Below are positions 56,117 through 64,000 of a stretch of 64,000 bases of DNA, piece by piece. Every line of letters starts with the position of its first letter. Position 1 is the first letter of the stretch. The notes under the pieces are model-generated. The model was not told the origin of the DNA. It worked only from the letters and a program-made list of their open reading frames with translations, and searched no databases. The DNA comes from Herbaspirillum robiniae (GTDB lineage: Bacteria > Pseudomonadota > Gammaproteobacteria > Burkholderiales > Burkholderiaceae_D), in assembly GCF_002213415.1 (NCBI RefSeq), contig NZ_NJGU01000006.1, forward strand, positions 186,001 to 250,000. The letters are read 5' to 3'. Made by a program: the position numbers and the translations under genes.

Positions 56117-56141
56117 AACTGCCCTTGCGGGCAGTTTTTTT
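56117..56141 (+). terminator. Rho-independent terminator of the PEP-CTERM gene
   Basis: ACTGCCC (56118-56124), TTGC loop, GGGCAGT (56129-56135) and a T run. Confidence 0.9.
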
Positions 56142-56246
56142 ATGCTGAACGCATTCATGCGTCCGGTATCGAACATAGGACAATTCCGAGTCCATCGCTG
56201 TTTCCCGATAGCTGCCTGATCTCCCTCTACCCAATTGGATTGCCGC

Positions 56247-56969
56247 ATGTCTACTCCGGATTTTCCATTAAAGAACCACCTTCTGGCCGCGTTAGCGCCA
56301 GAGGTGCAGCAACGCCTGCTTCCTCAACTGGAATGGGTCTCCCTTCCGTTAGGAACGGTGCTCTACGAATCGGGCGATACGCTGCAACATGTCTATTTCC
56401 CGACTGACTCCATCGTGTCCCTGTTGTATGTAATGGAAGACGGTGCGTCGGCTGAGATTTCCGTGGTGGGGAATGACGGCTTCATTGGCATCGCCATCCT
56501 GATGGGAGGAGAAAGTACGCCCAGCAGAGCGATCGTGCAAAGTGGTGGTGGCGCCTATCGTCTTTCGGCCAGCCGCTTCAAAGAGGAATTCCATCGCGAT
56601 ACCGGCACGCTCCATCTGATGCTGCGATACAGCCAGGCGCTGTTGACGCAGATGGCGCAGACCGCTGTATGCAATCGCCATCATTCCATCGACCAGCAAT
56701 TGTGCCGATGGCTTTTGTTGTCGTTGGATCGGCTATCCGGCAACCAGGTGACCATGACCCAAGAGCTCATCGCCAACATGTTGGGGGTGCGGCGTGAGGG
56801 GGTCACCGAGGCGGCCGGTAAGCTGCAGCGGCAAGGAGTGATCGAGTACAGCAGGGGGCGGCTAACGGTACTGAATCGGTCAAGACTGGAAGAACTGTGC
56901 TGCGAATGCTACGCGGTGGTCAGAAAGGAGACACGCCGTTTGTTGCCGCCGGCGCCATCCGGCAAATGA
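56247..56969 (+). CDS. Crp/Fnr-family transcriptional regulator (1)
   Basis: A 240-aa regulator: cyclic-nucleotide-binding-like fold (LPLGTVLYESGDTLQHVYFP, then GNDGFIGIAILMGGE) and a C-terminal winged helix (TMTQELIANMLGVRREGVTE, IEYSRGRLTVLNRSRLEELC). Cysteines for an Fe-S cluster are absent from the N-terminus and the usual cAMP-contact residues are not evident, so the effector is unknown. The ATG at 56247 is preferred to the upstream TTG. It shares the GVRR..GVT and EYSRG motifs with the second Crp-like protein at 57941, suggesting related regulators. Confidence 0.9.
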   Translation: MSTPDFPLKNHLLAALAPEVQQRLLPQLEWVSLPLGTVLYESGDTLQHVYFPTDSIVSLLYVMEDGASAEISVVGNDGFIGIAILMGGESTPSRAIVQSGGGAYRLSASRFKEEFHRDTGTLHLMLRYSQALLTQMAQTAVCNRHHSIDQQLCRWLLLSLDRLSGNQVTMTQELIANMLGVRREGVTEAAGKLQRQGVIEYSRGRLTVLNRSRLEELCCECYAVVRKETRRLLPPAPSGK

Positions 56970-57184
56970 TGGTCCTGCTACTTCGATCCAGCACATAAGT
57001 GTGGGGCTTGCCGACTGGCAGGAGCTCGGCAGTTCGACCCGGCGCCTTCGGTCGCCTGACGCACTGACTGCACGCAAAGTAACGGGCATGATCGGATTGA
57101 AGTGAGACGTTCGATCTGCCAGCGTGCCAATGGCCGGCAGATATCACTCGTCTTGAGCACGTTGCCGATTGCAGGAGTTCGGGC

Positions 57185-57424
57185 ATGCACACCAGCCGCA
57201 TCAAGTTCTTCAAAGGATTTCAGATCGAGGTCACGGTGACCAGTTTCGGTGTGCATTTTTACTCCTTCACCAACATACGACGGCTCACCAAGATTTCTGC
57301 GGCAGGTGGTGAATCCATTTTTTCAGAATGGATTGACCAGCGAGCAAGATCCTGCGCTATGGCCTTCCAAAATGCGTTCGAGCGCGCCCACACCGAGATA
57401 GAGAAGCACGAGATGCATGGGTAA
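57185..57424 (+). CDS. Small hypothetical protein, paralogue of the 45417 gene (79 aa)
   Basis: A 79-residue protein with GGAG seven bases before the ATG. Strands KGFQIEVTVTSFGVHFYSFT and a C-terminal helix FQNAFERAHTEIEKHE align with the protein at 45417 over nearly the full length. Two copies on either side of ndvB suggest duplication within the accessory region. Function unknown. Confidence 0.68.
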   Translation: MHTSRIKFFKGFQIEVTVTSFGVHFYSFTNIRRLTKISAAGGESIFSEWIDQRARSCAMAFQNAFERAHTEIEKHEMHG

Positions 57425-57651
57425 GCTTGCAGGAATGTAGCTGGCAGAGGTCCGACGAAAAAGCGGATGATGTCTTCGCTGCCGGCTCGGCAATGTTGGG
57501 TAGCGAACAGAGTGCCGTCCGGCCTGGCGATAGAATGGGGGGTAATGGCTTAGTGCTTTCTTGAAGCTGGCCGGCCGCGAATCGAGAGGCAGTTTTTAAT
57601 ACAACCGCACTGACCTGTAGCGTCTTCATCAGTGATTTTGACGGCAACCTG

Positions 57652-58017
57652 ATGGAAAAATTTGAACTACGTTTCGTCAAGACTCCAACCGCGTGGGAGA
57701 AATATCTGTTGATTGCAATCGGTAACCAACACGGGGATATCTACCGACTCATTGGAGTGTATTCGCAGGCGAATCTGGCCATCTTTCTCAAAGCGTTGCA
57801 GCGCCTGATCCTGTCGGGAGAGTCTAAAAATGGCGCACACGTGTGCGGGAAGTCCCACATGATCCTGTCGTGGCCGTTTTTCATGCCAGTTCGTGCAGGT
57901 GGGCACACGAGTGGCCGTGCGTCGACGCAGCGTGAGCGTGCTATAGCGTCTTCGTGTAGAGCTTCGTTTCGTCGAGGTAGCAAGAACACGCCTGCTTTTC
58001 CAGGTGCTTACGGTTAA
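57652..58017 (+). CDS. Possible small protein (uncertain)
   Basis: The first 60 codons are protein-like (YLLIAIGNQHGDIYRLIGVY, LAIFLKALQRLIL), again a strand pair followed by a helix as in the neighbouring small proteins; the rest is poor, and the frame overlaps the convergent Crp-like gene by 77 bp. The ribosome site is weak. A frameshifted or shortened relative of the 57185 gene is possible. Confidence 0.35.
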   Translation: MEKFELRFVKTPTAWEKYLLIAIGNQHGDIYRLIGVYSQANLAIFLKALQRLILSGESKNGAHVCGKSHMILSWPFFMPVRAGGHTSGRASTQRERAIASSCRASFRRGSKNTPAFPGAYG

Positions 58018-58624
58018 GAATGGTCACGTGGCCGCGGCTGTATTCGATAATGCCATTGCTGCGTAACTGGTTGGCCGCAGCGGTGATGCCAACCCGGCGC
58101 ACTCCCAGCAACGATGCCAGCGTTTCTTGAGTGATTGAGAATTCGAGGGCATTGGAGCGATCCTGACTCATTAGGAGCCACTTCGCGAGGCGCTCGGAGA
58201 GGGTATGGAATTTGATGCAGCGGCAGGTGTTATAGAGTTGCTCGATGACGATATTGATGTATCGATTCAGCGCCAGTTGTAGTCCCCTATTGTGGTGCAA
58301 TTCCGTGCGGAAAACCGTGGTGGAAATACTCCATGCTTGGCCTGGATAGAGTACCGAGGCGTGAAAATCGGTGGACTTCAAGCCTAGCGCGAAGGGGATC
58401 CCGTACATGCCTTCACGACCGACCATGCCGACCTCGAAGTTCGGCGTCACATCTCCCAGCGAAAGGATGGAGATCAGTCCATTGATTGGGAAGTAAATCT
58501 GGTTAGCCCCGGACGTCGACAAGATCCGCCCGGTCTGAAGGTCAACCAAAGTACATTGCTTTAACAGATGTGACCGATCATTTTGGGATAGAGACGCGAT
58601 AATATGGTTCTGGTCATTTTCCAA
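57941..58624 (-). CDS. Crp/Fnr-family transcriptional regulator (2)
   Basis: A 227-aa regulator with an N-terminal cNMP-like domain (QIYFPINGLISILSLGD, GREGMYGIPFALG) and a C-terminal winged helix (FSITQETLASLLGVRRVGIT, IIEYSRGHVTILNRKHLEK). No Cys cluster for Fe-S at the N-terminus. The only in-frame start that gives a complete domain is a TTG at 58624 with GAGAGATGAA upstream. The C-terminus resembles the regulator at 56247. Located between stress genes and katE, which it may control. Confidence 0.88.
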   Translation of the reverse strand: MENDQNHIIASLSQNDRSHLLKQCTLVDLQTGRILSTSGANQIYFPINGLISILSLGDVTPNFEVGMVGREGMYGIPFALGLKSTDFHASVLYPGQAWSISTTVFRTELHHNRGLQLALNRYINIVIEQLYNTCRCIKFHTLSERLAKWLLMSQDRSNALEFSITQETLASLLGVRRVGITAAANQLRSNGIIEYSRGHVTILNRKHLEKQACSCYLDETKLYTKTL

Positions 58625-58860
58625 TTCATCTCTCAGGTAATGGGAGCCAAAAACAGGCAGAGCGCAGGTCGTGCTGCCGTTTCAATGAATGGAGTATGAC
58701 CCTTTTGTATATTTGTCACCGTCCGTTAACGAACATACGCGGCCGTTAATGACTAGGGGAATTAATGGCTCGAAAAGGTTAAGAAACCGCTACGAATTGG
58801 CGGAAAGAGTAACTTGGCTGGACCATCAATTGGATGATTGCCACTAGGTCGTCGCACTCC

Positions 58861-59034
58861 TCAATCCTGTAGAGTTTCTTCCCGGCGCTGCCTGGCAGCT
58901 TCCATTAAATCTTCAATCAGTCTACGCACAGCCACCCTGTCGCGTAGGAGGGCAGCGTGCAATGAAGGATCGATGGGGGCCACCGTCATCAGATCTTTCA
59001 TTGGGGCAGTGCTTTCGTTGTATTTAGTATGCAT
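58861..59034 (-). CDS. Small helical protein (57 aa)
   Basis: A 57-residue protein beginning MHTKYNESTAPMKD with GAGGAA six bases upstream; the open frame extends to 59085 but that part lacks a ribosome site. The C-terminal half is a strongly charged helix (RDRVAVRRLIEDLMEAARQR). Not recognised; could be a regulator or accessory protein of stress genes. Confidence 0.5.
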   Translation of the reverse strand: MHTKYNESTAPMKDLMTVAPIDPSLHAALLRDRVAVRRLIEDLMEAARQRREETLQD

Positions 59035-59081
59035 TGATATTTCCTCAGTTCTTGCAGAGAGGCACCACGGGAAACTGTGGA

Positions 59082-59232
59082 TCATTCTTGTAACTGTTCC
59101 TTCTTCTGCTTTGCTTCTTCCGCCAACACGCCACCAAGTCCTATTTTTGAATACCGGCCGGTGCGTTCAACGGTCGCTGACCGCCCAATCAGAGCTGCCC
59201 CCGGGGTACTTGGGACGGGTAAGCGATGCCAT
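59082..59232 (-). pseudogene. Small ORF, apparently frameshifted at a G run
   Basis: An ATG at 59232 with a strong SD (AAGGAG) opens a 21-codon frame (MASLTRPKYPGG...) that stops at 59167-59169. In another frame the sequence continues protein-like to 59082: ALIGRSATVERTGRYSKIG then GLGGVLAEEAKQKEQLQE. Removing one base in the GGGGG run (plus-strand CCCCC near 59205) joins both into a 48-aa protein. Either a recent mutation or a sequencing error. Confidence 0.4.
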
Positions 59233-59633
59233 GATCTTCTCCTTAAAATGCATAGCCTAGTGCGGCTGCGGGGAAAGCGTCACCAGTGGGCAACGTGGCT
59301 TGACGCCGGTTGATGCCGACACAACCATGTTCGCCGTGTTGAGACGCGATCTTTTCGTCGGATGAGGAAAGGGCCTATTTCTCGTCGTATGTTCGACACC
59401 GCACAGGCACTTTCCGATCGCGGCAGTACCTTGTATGCATGGCAGGTTGCCCTGTTACCCCCCCTTTCCGATAAAAATCCGGATTTCAAGCCCTCGGTTC
59501 CTTCCCCTATACACACCTCGGAATCGGGGGCCTTTTTGCACATGCCATCAGGCGCAGTCTTCGCGCATTGAAGGCTTTCGATGTTTTGCGACATGCATGG
59601 ATCTCTGGTGCGGATTCTTTGCGCCTGGAGGAT

Positions 59634-59933
59634 TCAGGTGCGTTCGATACCTATTCTGTTGCCGATGTCGAACTCCCCCCGCTGGGACGGTTGCCAAGGG
59701 CACATTATGGGCGGCGGCGTCATACCTGTTCCGGGTGGACTTGATGCTACCGCTAGCTTGGACATGGCGGCAGAAGACGGCCTTCGATGGGCTCGGTCGC
59801 AGATAGGCAGCGCAGCAAGATGCTGCGGTCCTTGCAGGATGGCACCCGCCAGATTGGCGAGAGATGTCACGCTTAGCCGCGCGATGTCGCGCAGGGCATG
59901 GAAGACGGGGCCATGTAAGGTGGGCTTGGACAT
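59634..59933 (-). CDS. Possible small protein (99 aa, uncertain)
   Basis: The ATG at 59933 is preceded by AGGAGAA at good spacing, and the N-terminal half (HALRDIARLSVTSLANLAGA) forms a plausible helix; the C-terminal part (SPPGTGMTPPPIMCPW) is low-quality. A longer rightward frame overlaps it but has no ribosome site. May be a decayed gene. Confidence 0.35.
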   Translation of the reverse strand: MSKPTLHGPVFHALRDIARLSVTSLANLAGAILQGPQHLAALPICDRAHRRPSSAAMSKLAVASSPPGTGMTPPPIMCPWQPSQRGEFDIGNRIGIERT

Positions 59934-60437
59934 ATGTTTCTCCTAGATGAAAGTAGATCTGCAATCAGATCACCCGGCAAACACGCAGGATGAAGCGTGC
60001 ATTGCCCCAGCAGCGTCGCTGCGACGAATGAGTGAAACTGGATGTGAATGGCGGGCTGGGGCGAATGACAGCTGGCTGACGCCTGGGACGGAGAACGATT
60101 CGCGGCGGAGGAAGGCGCTTCTACTAGTCCCCATAGTACGCGCATGCAGTCGCGACAAGACGGAATGCCAAACTATATTTCGCTATGCTTGGGCCCTTCA
60201 TGATAGCGCCGTGATGGCGACGCGTAAGGAAAAATGCAGGAGCATTCGCCGAGATCGAGCTAGCAAGCCGACTACCAGCGTCGCTGATGCAAGCTCTTCT
60301 TCATCGTATCTGACCATGCTTGGCGGCAGCGTCTTATTCCCAGCGACGCGGTGGCTGCCTAAGCTTCTCGTTCCCTCATGCGCGTTCCTCGCATGTCCCT
60401 AGCCAGCTTCCCCGTACAATCCATACGAGAGTCCGCC
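59934..60437. other. Upstream region of katE, no supported gene
   Basis: About 500 bp without an open frame that has both a ribosome site and protein-like content. It must contain the catalase promoter. Nothing specific could be recognised. Confidence 0.45.
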
Positions 60438-62873
60438 ATGTCGCCCAAGAAATCCCCTGCAGAAAAATCCGCTTCGCCCTCCTCAGCTTCCCGCGCCAAG
60501 AACAGTTGCCTGAGCTCAGGTTCGTTGTTGAGCACAGTTTCCGGCCCGGCTGACGGCAAACCGGCATTTTCCGCGGGCACACATTCGCCCTCGGATCTGT
60601 TACGTAAGATCGCAGGTTCTAATGCGACTGCTGCCGCCATGCCTGACAATCCCAATAAGTCCGGCGAATTTGGATTGCAGCATGCCGTGGCACCGGTGGG
60701 CACCGCGGTCGAGTCATCCGATCCCGATGTGGGTTCCAGCACTGTGACCGAAGCGCACGTCTCGGCCAAAACCGGGGGGGGCAGCCCGGTGCCCGGCACC
60801 AACGCGTTGGCTGGCTCGCTGGATCGGGTGCGTGCCGACGACAGCGACCAGGTGCTCACCAGCGACCAAGGCGTGCCTGTGGCAGATAATCAGAATTCGC
60901 TCAAGGCTGGACTGCGCGGGCCAACGTTGATGGAAGACTTTTTGCTGCGCGAAAAGATCACCCATTTCGATCACGAACGCATCCCCGAGCGTGTGGTGCA
61001 CGCACGCGGCTCTGCCGCGCATGGTTACTTCGAGTGCTACAAGACGTTGGCCGACTTGACCTGCGCGGCGCCCTTTTCCGAAGACGGCAAGCGTACTCCG
61101 GTGTTCGCGCGCTTCTCCACCGTGGCCGGCGGCGCCGGCTCGGCCGACACGGTACGTGATGTACGTGGCTTCGCGGTCAAGTTCTACACCGATCAGGGCA
61201 ACTGGGACCTGGTGGGCAACAATATGCCGGTGTTCTTCATCCAAGATGCGATGAAGTTTCCAGACCTTGTGCATGCCTTGAAGCCGGAACCGCATTTCGG
61301 CATGCCGCAGGCTTCCAGCGCGCATGACACGTTCTGGGATTTTGTCTCGCTGATGCCGGAATCCACCCACATGCTGCTGTGGCAAATGTCGGATCGTGCG
61401 ATCCCGCGCAGCTATCGCATGATGCAGGGCTTCGGCGTACACACCTTCCGGTTGATCAATGCCGAAGGCAAGTCTGTTTTCTGTAAGTTTCACTGGACGC
61501 CCAAGGCGGGAACACATTCGCTGATCTGGGACGAGGCGGTGAAGATCGCCGGCGCCGATCCCGACTATCACCGACGCGACCTGTGGGAAGCCATCGAGGC
61601 CGGCGCTGCGCCGGAATGGGAGTTGGGCCTGCAAGTGTTCTCGGAAGACGAGGCCGATGGGCTGCCCTTCGACGTCCTCGATCCGACTAAGATTGTGCCC
61701 GAAGAACTGGTTCCGCTGGTGCCGGTGGGCCGCATGGTGCTCAACCGCAACCCCGACAACTTCTTCTCCGAGACTGAGCAAGTGGCCTTTTGTACCGCGC
61801 ACATTGTCCCCGGCATCGACTTCACCAACGATCCGCTGCTGCAGGGGCGTATCCACTCCTATCTGGATACGCAGATCAGTCGCCTGGGCGGGGCCAACTT
61901 TCATGAGATCCCGATCAACTCGCCGCTGCGTGCGGTACACAATAATCAGCGCGACGGTATGCACCGCCAGGCGATCAACCGCGGGCGCGTGGCCTATGAA
62001 CCCAACTCGCTGGGCGGCGGCTGTCCGTTCCAAGCCGGAGCGGCGGGCTTCCGCAGCATCCCACAGACCGTCGACGGCGACAAGATCCGTGCCAAGCCAG
62101 AACAGTTCGCTGATCACTATTCACAAGCCAAGCTGTTCTGGAAGAGTCAGACTCTGGCCGAGCAGTTGCACATCGTCAATGCCTTCCGCTTCGAGCTGAC
62201 TCGGGTGCAGACGCCGGCGATACGCCAGCGTGTGGTGTCGCTGCTGGTCAATGTCGACCCGATGCTGGCGCAGCAGATCGCCGAAGGGCTGGGTTTCGCA
62301 GTGCCAGAAGCAGCCCCTGTGTTGGTAGACGCGCCTGCCGAATATTCTGACTCTCCGGCACTTTCTCTAAGCGCCTATCCTGGCGAGACAGGTATTGCAA
62401 CCAAACGTGTCGCGTTGCTGGTGGCTGACGGCGTGGACGGCGCGGCGCTGACGGATATCTACGAACACCTGTTGCAGAAAGGAGCCGTGCCGCGCTTGGT
62501 GGGCCAGACTCTAGGTGCGGTGAGCTGCTCGAAGGGTAAGCTGCTCCAAGTCGAAATCACACTGTCGGCCGCCCCGTCGGCGCTGTACGACGCAGTGGCG
62601 ATCGTCGACGGCGAAGCAGCATCGACGCTTCTGGCGGCCGACCCGCTGGTAGCTGATTTCCTGCGTGATCAGTACCGCCACTGTAAGCCCATCTTGGCGC
62701 TAGGAACGGCCATGATGGTGATCGACAAAGCGGAACTCCCAGAGCGCCTGCCCAATGGCGACGACGACTTCTCGTTGGCCGTGGGAGACGCCGAGTTGCT
62801 GGATGAGCTATTGCAGCAATTCACCGAAGCGTTGGCAGGACCGCGTGAGTTAGGCCGCGAAGCGTTGGCGTGA
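60438..62873 (+). CDS. katE: Catalase HPII (large-subunit monofunctional catalase)
   Basis: An 811-aa clade-2 catalase that dismutates H2O2. After a long Ser/Lys/Ala-rich N-terminal extension (about 135 residues, partly disordered) comes the catalase core: [20 protein letters not shown], the active-site His in [14 protein letters not shown], the Asn in [16 protein letters not shown], and the haem-ligand Tyr region near [12 protein letters not shown]. The C-terminal 160 residues form the DJ-1/PfpI-like flavodoxin domain ([11 protein letters not shown]) specific to HPII enzymes. The start at 60438 follows GAGAG; the frame is open 20 codons further. E. coli KatE is 753 aa, so the N-terminal tail is longer here. 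Confidence 0.95.
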   Translation: MSPKKSPAEKSASPSSASRAKNSCLSSGSLLSTVSGPADGKPAFSAGTHSPSDLLRKIAGSNATAAAMPDNPNKSGEFGLQHAVAPVGTAVESSDPDVGSSTVTEAHVSAKTGGGSPVPGTNALAGSLDRVRADDSDQVLTSDQGVPVADNQNSLKAGLRGPTLMEDFLLREKITHFDHERIPERVVHARGSAAHGYFECYKTLADLTCAAPFSEDGKRTPVFARFSTVAGGAGSADTVRDVRGFAVKFYTDQGNWDLVGNNMPVFFIQDAMKFPDLVHALKPEPHFGMPQASSAHDTFWDFVSLMPESTHMLLWQMSDRAIPRSYRMMQGFGVHTFRLINAEGKSVFCKFHWTPKAGTHSLIWDEAVKIAGADPDYHRRDLWEAIEAGAAPEWELGLQVFSEDEADGLPFDVLDPTKIVPEELVPLVPVGRMVLNRNPDNFFSETEQVAFCTAHIVPGIDFTNDPLLQGRIHSYLDTQISRLGGANFHEIPINSPLRAVHNNQRDGMHRQAINRGRVAYEPNSLGGGCPFQAGAAGFRSIPQTVDGDKIRAKPEQFADHYSQAKLFWKSQTLAEQLHIVNAFRFELTRVQTPAIRQRVVSLLVNVDPMLAQQIAEGLGFAVPEAAPVLVDAPAEYSDSPALSLSAYPGETGIATKRVALLVADGVDGAALTDIYEHLLQKGAVPRLVGQTLGAVSCSKGKLLQVEITLSAAPSALYDAVAIVDGEAASTLLAADPLVADFLRDQYRHCKPILALGTAMMVIDKAELPERLPNGDDDFSLAVGDAELLDELLQQFTEALAGPRELGREALA

Positions 62874-62946
62874 GATGTGCTGTTGGCGCTATGACTTCAT
62901 TGCCGCCCAGATGTCAAAGCTGGCGAAACCATGAACGGAATCTGCC

Positions 62947-64000
62947 ATGCTGAAGAAACTGAATCGCTTGTGGCTCTCCGGGATAAAAAAGGCTGCGAGC
63001 GCGCAACGTAAGCGTGTTGGTTCGATGTTGAAGACGCTTCGCACCAAGCCAGCCGCCTCGACCAAAGCCTCCGCGTCCAAAACCGGAAAGCGATCTTCGT
63101 CCATATCCGCCGATGTTTCCAAACCAATCGGCGAATGGATCAGCGGTCATCACCGCCATGGGCCCGGCCTGACGCAGCGTATTTACTATCGGCTGTTCCT
63201 GCCGCATGCACCAGGAGCTGATATGCCGCTGATCGTGATGCTGCACGGTTGCCAACAAAACGCCGCTGAGTTCGCACAAGGGACGAGCATGAACGTACAT
63301 GCGGCAAAAAGAGGCTGCGCCGTACTCTATCCCGAACAGTCATTACGCGCTCATCCGCAGCGATGCTGGAAATGGTACGACAAGACCCTTCAAAACGGTG
63401 AGGGAGATAGCGCCGCGTTGGCCGCATTGATCGAAGACATCACGTCCATTCATGCCATTGACAGGCAGCGCATCTATGTCTGCGGGATCTCAGCGGGAGC
63501 AGCCATGGCGCACATCCTTGCGTTGACGCATCCTGCGCTGGTTGCCGCCGTTGGCCTGCATTCCGGTCCCGTCTTTGGCGGTTGCAACAGCGCGGCCGGT
63601 GCATACCGGGTGATGCAGCACGGAAGCCGCTATCCTACGGCGGCCATGGATGAGCTCCTGAATCGTTTGCCTCGCCTGCAAGCTACGCCGGCCATTCTCA
63701 TCGGGGGCGACATTGACAAGATCGTGCGGCCGATTAATCAGGGGCAGCTGGCCGAGCAGTTCGTCCGTCTGAACCGAGCGCTGACGCTGACGGTAAAACC
63801 CATCAGGTACAAGCCATTTGGCCGGGCGTTAAAGAACGAACCGATACGGCGCAAAATGACGATCCGTGACTATACCTATGATCGCAAGGTGATGATCCGC
63901 TCGGTAATGATCGAGGGCCTAGGCCACGCGTGGAGCGGTGGCAATGATGCGCTCGCCTTCAACGCACGCGGGCCAGATGCGAGCCGGCTGATGCTAGATT
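62947..64000 (+). CDS. PHB-depolymerase-family alpha/beta-hydrolase esterase (3' truncated by the window)
   Basis: A protein of at least 351 aa, running off the right edge. The N-terminal 70 residues are Lys/Ala/Ser-rich, then a polyhydroxybutyrate-depolymerase/LpqC-type alpha/beta-hydrolase: YYRLFLPH, oxyanion motif VMLHGCQQNAAEFA, nucleophile in YVCGISAGAAMA (G-x-S-x-G), acid in ILIGGDIDKIV and catalytic His in EGLGHAWSGGN. The conserved WYD motif is also present. This family includes intracellular PHB depolymerases and feruloyl-type esterases. It starts 73 bp after katE and may be co-transcribed. Confidence 0.88.
   Translation, partial: MLKKLNRLWLSGIKKAASAQRKRVGSMLKTLRTKPAASTKASASKTGKRSSSISADVSKPIGEWISGHHRHGPGLTQRIYYRLFLPHAPGADMPLIVMLHGCQQNAAEFAQGTSMNVHAAKRGCAVLYPEQSLRAHPQRCWKWYDKTLQNGEGDSAALAALIEDITSIHAIDRQRIYVCGISAGAAMAHILALTHPALVAAVGLHSGPVFGGCNSAAGAYRVMQHGSRYPTAAMDELLNRLPRLQATPAILIGGDIDKIVRPINQGQLAEQFVRLNRALTLTVKPIRYKPFGRALKNEPIRRKMTIRDYTYDRKVMIRSVMIEGLGHAWSGGNDALAFNARGPDASRLMLD

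Noticed and set aside
59581-59946. Rightward 121-codon frame
   Set aside because: Overlaps a leftward frame with a much better ribosome site, and it has many Cys, Trp and Met without pattern.
60714-62117. Leftward 467-codon frame opposite katE
   Set aside because: Shadow of the catalase gene; composition rich in Val, His and Arg without motifs.

Overview
The window is about 64 kb of a high-GC betaproteobacterial chromosome. Protein signatures (KatE/NdvB/PiuC types, TctDE-like two-component pairs, FxDxF-style PEP-CTERM protein) and overall composition suggest Burkholderiales, Oxalobacteraceae, probably Herbaspirillum-like; this is an inference from family resemblance, not from a search. Two compositions are visible: 1-33.5 kb and, partly, the far right are GC-rich core-like DNA with tight operons, while 33.5-45.7 kb is clearly more AT-rich with short orphan genes, and 45.7-63 kb is intermediate.

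Core part (1-33.5 kb). It opens with the C-terminal part of an MgtA-type Mg2+ P-type ATPase. A leftward signalling operon follows: a three-receiver hybrid histidine kinase, CheR, CheB and a receiver-kinase protein. Then come a DUF1345 membrane protein, a SecD-P1-like lipoprotein, a beta-hydroxyacid dehydrogenase, and a QseBC/TctDE-like two-component pair divergent from a TonB siderophore receptor plus PiuC-type dioxygenase (a Fur-like box and a four-copy 10-bp direct repeat lie between them). An MdtD-like MFS pump, an ABC operon with two paralogous binding proteins, and a divergent TctD/TctE-like pair come next. A LysR regulator then heads a catabolic cluster: a two-subunit sulfopyruvate/phosphonopyruvate-decarboxylase-like TPP enzyme, a branched-chain-type binding protein, two aldehyde dehydrogenases and a YihU-like (sulfolactaldehyde reductase family) dehydrogenase. 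tRNA-Val(CAC) and dnaQ close the core block.

Mobile part (33.5-45.7 kb). Directly beside dnaQ sits a translationally coupled module of three different large tyrosine recombinases plus a small coiled-coil protein, comparable in layout to Tn554 tnpABC and to the gamma-mobile-trio (GmtY/Z/X) islands but with an extra recombinase. The cargo is a set of short orphan genes: an EexN-type entry-exclusion lipoprotein, an XRE regulator with a perfect palindromic operator, an orphan Phd/YefM antitoxin, a XAC2610-like (lysozyme-inhibitor/immunity family) protein and several hypotheticals. They are separated by degenerate copies of a TGGCCG-centred repeat.

Stress/envelope part (45.4-64 kb). A giant cyclic beta-1,2-glucan synthase (NdvB, about 2,920-2,940 aa, apparently starting at a non-ATG codon), a PEP-CTERM surface protein, two Crp/Fnr-family regulators, several very small proteins including two paralogues, an HPII-type catalase and a PHB-depolymerase-family esterase (cut by the window end). 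Together these look like an osmotic/oxidative/envelope stress region.
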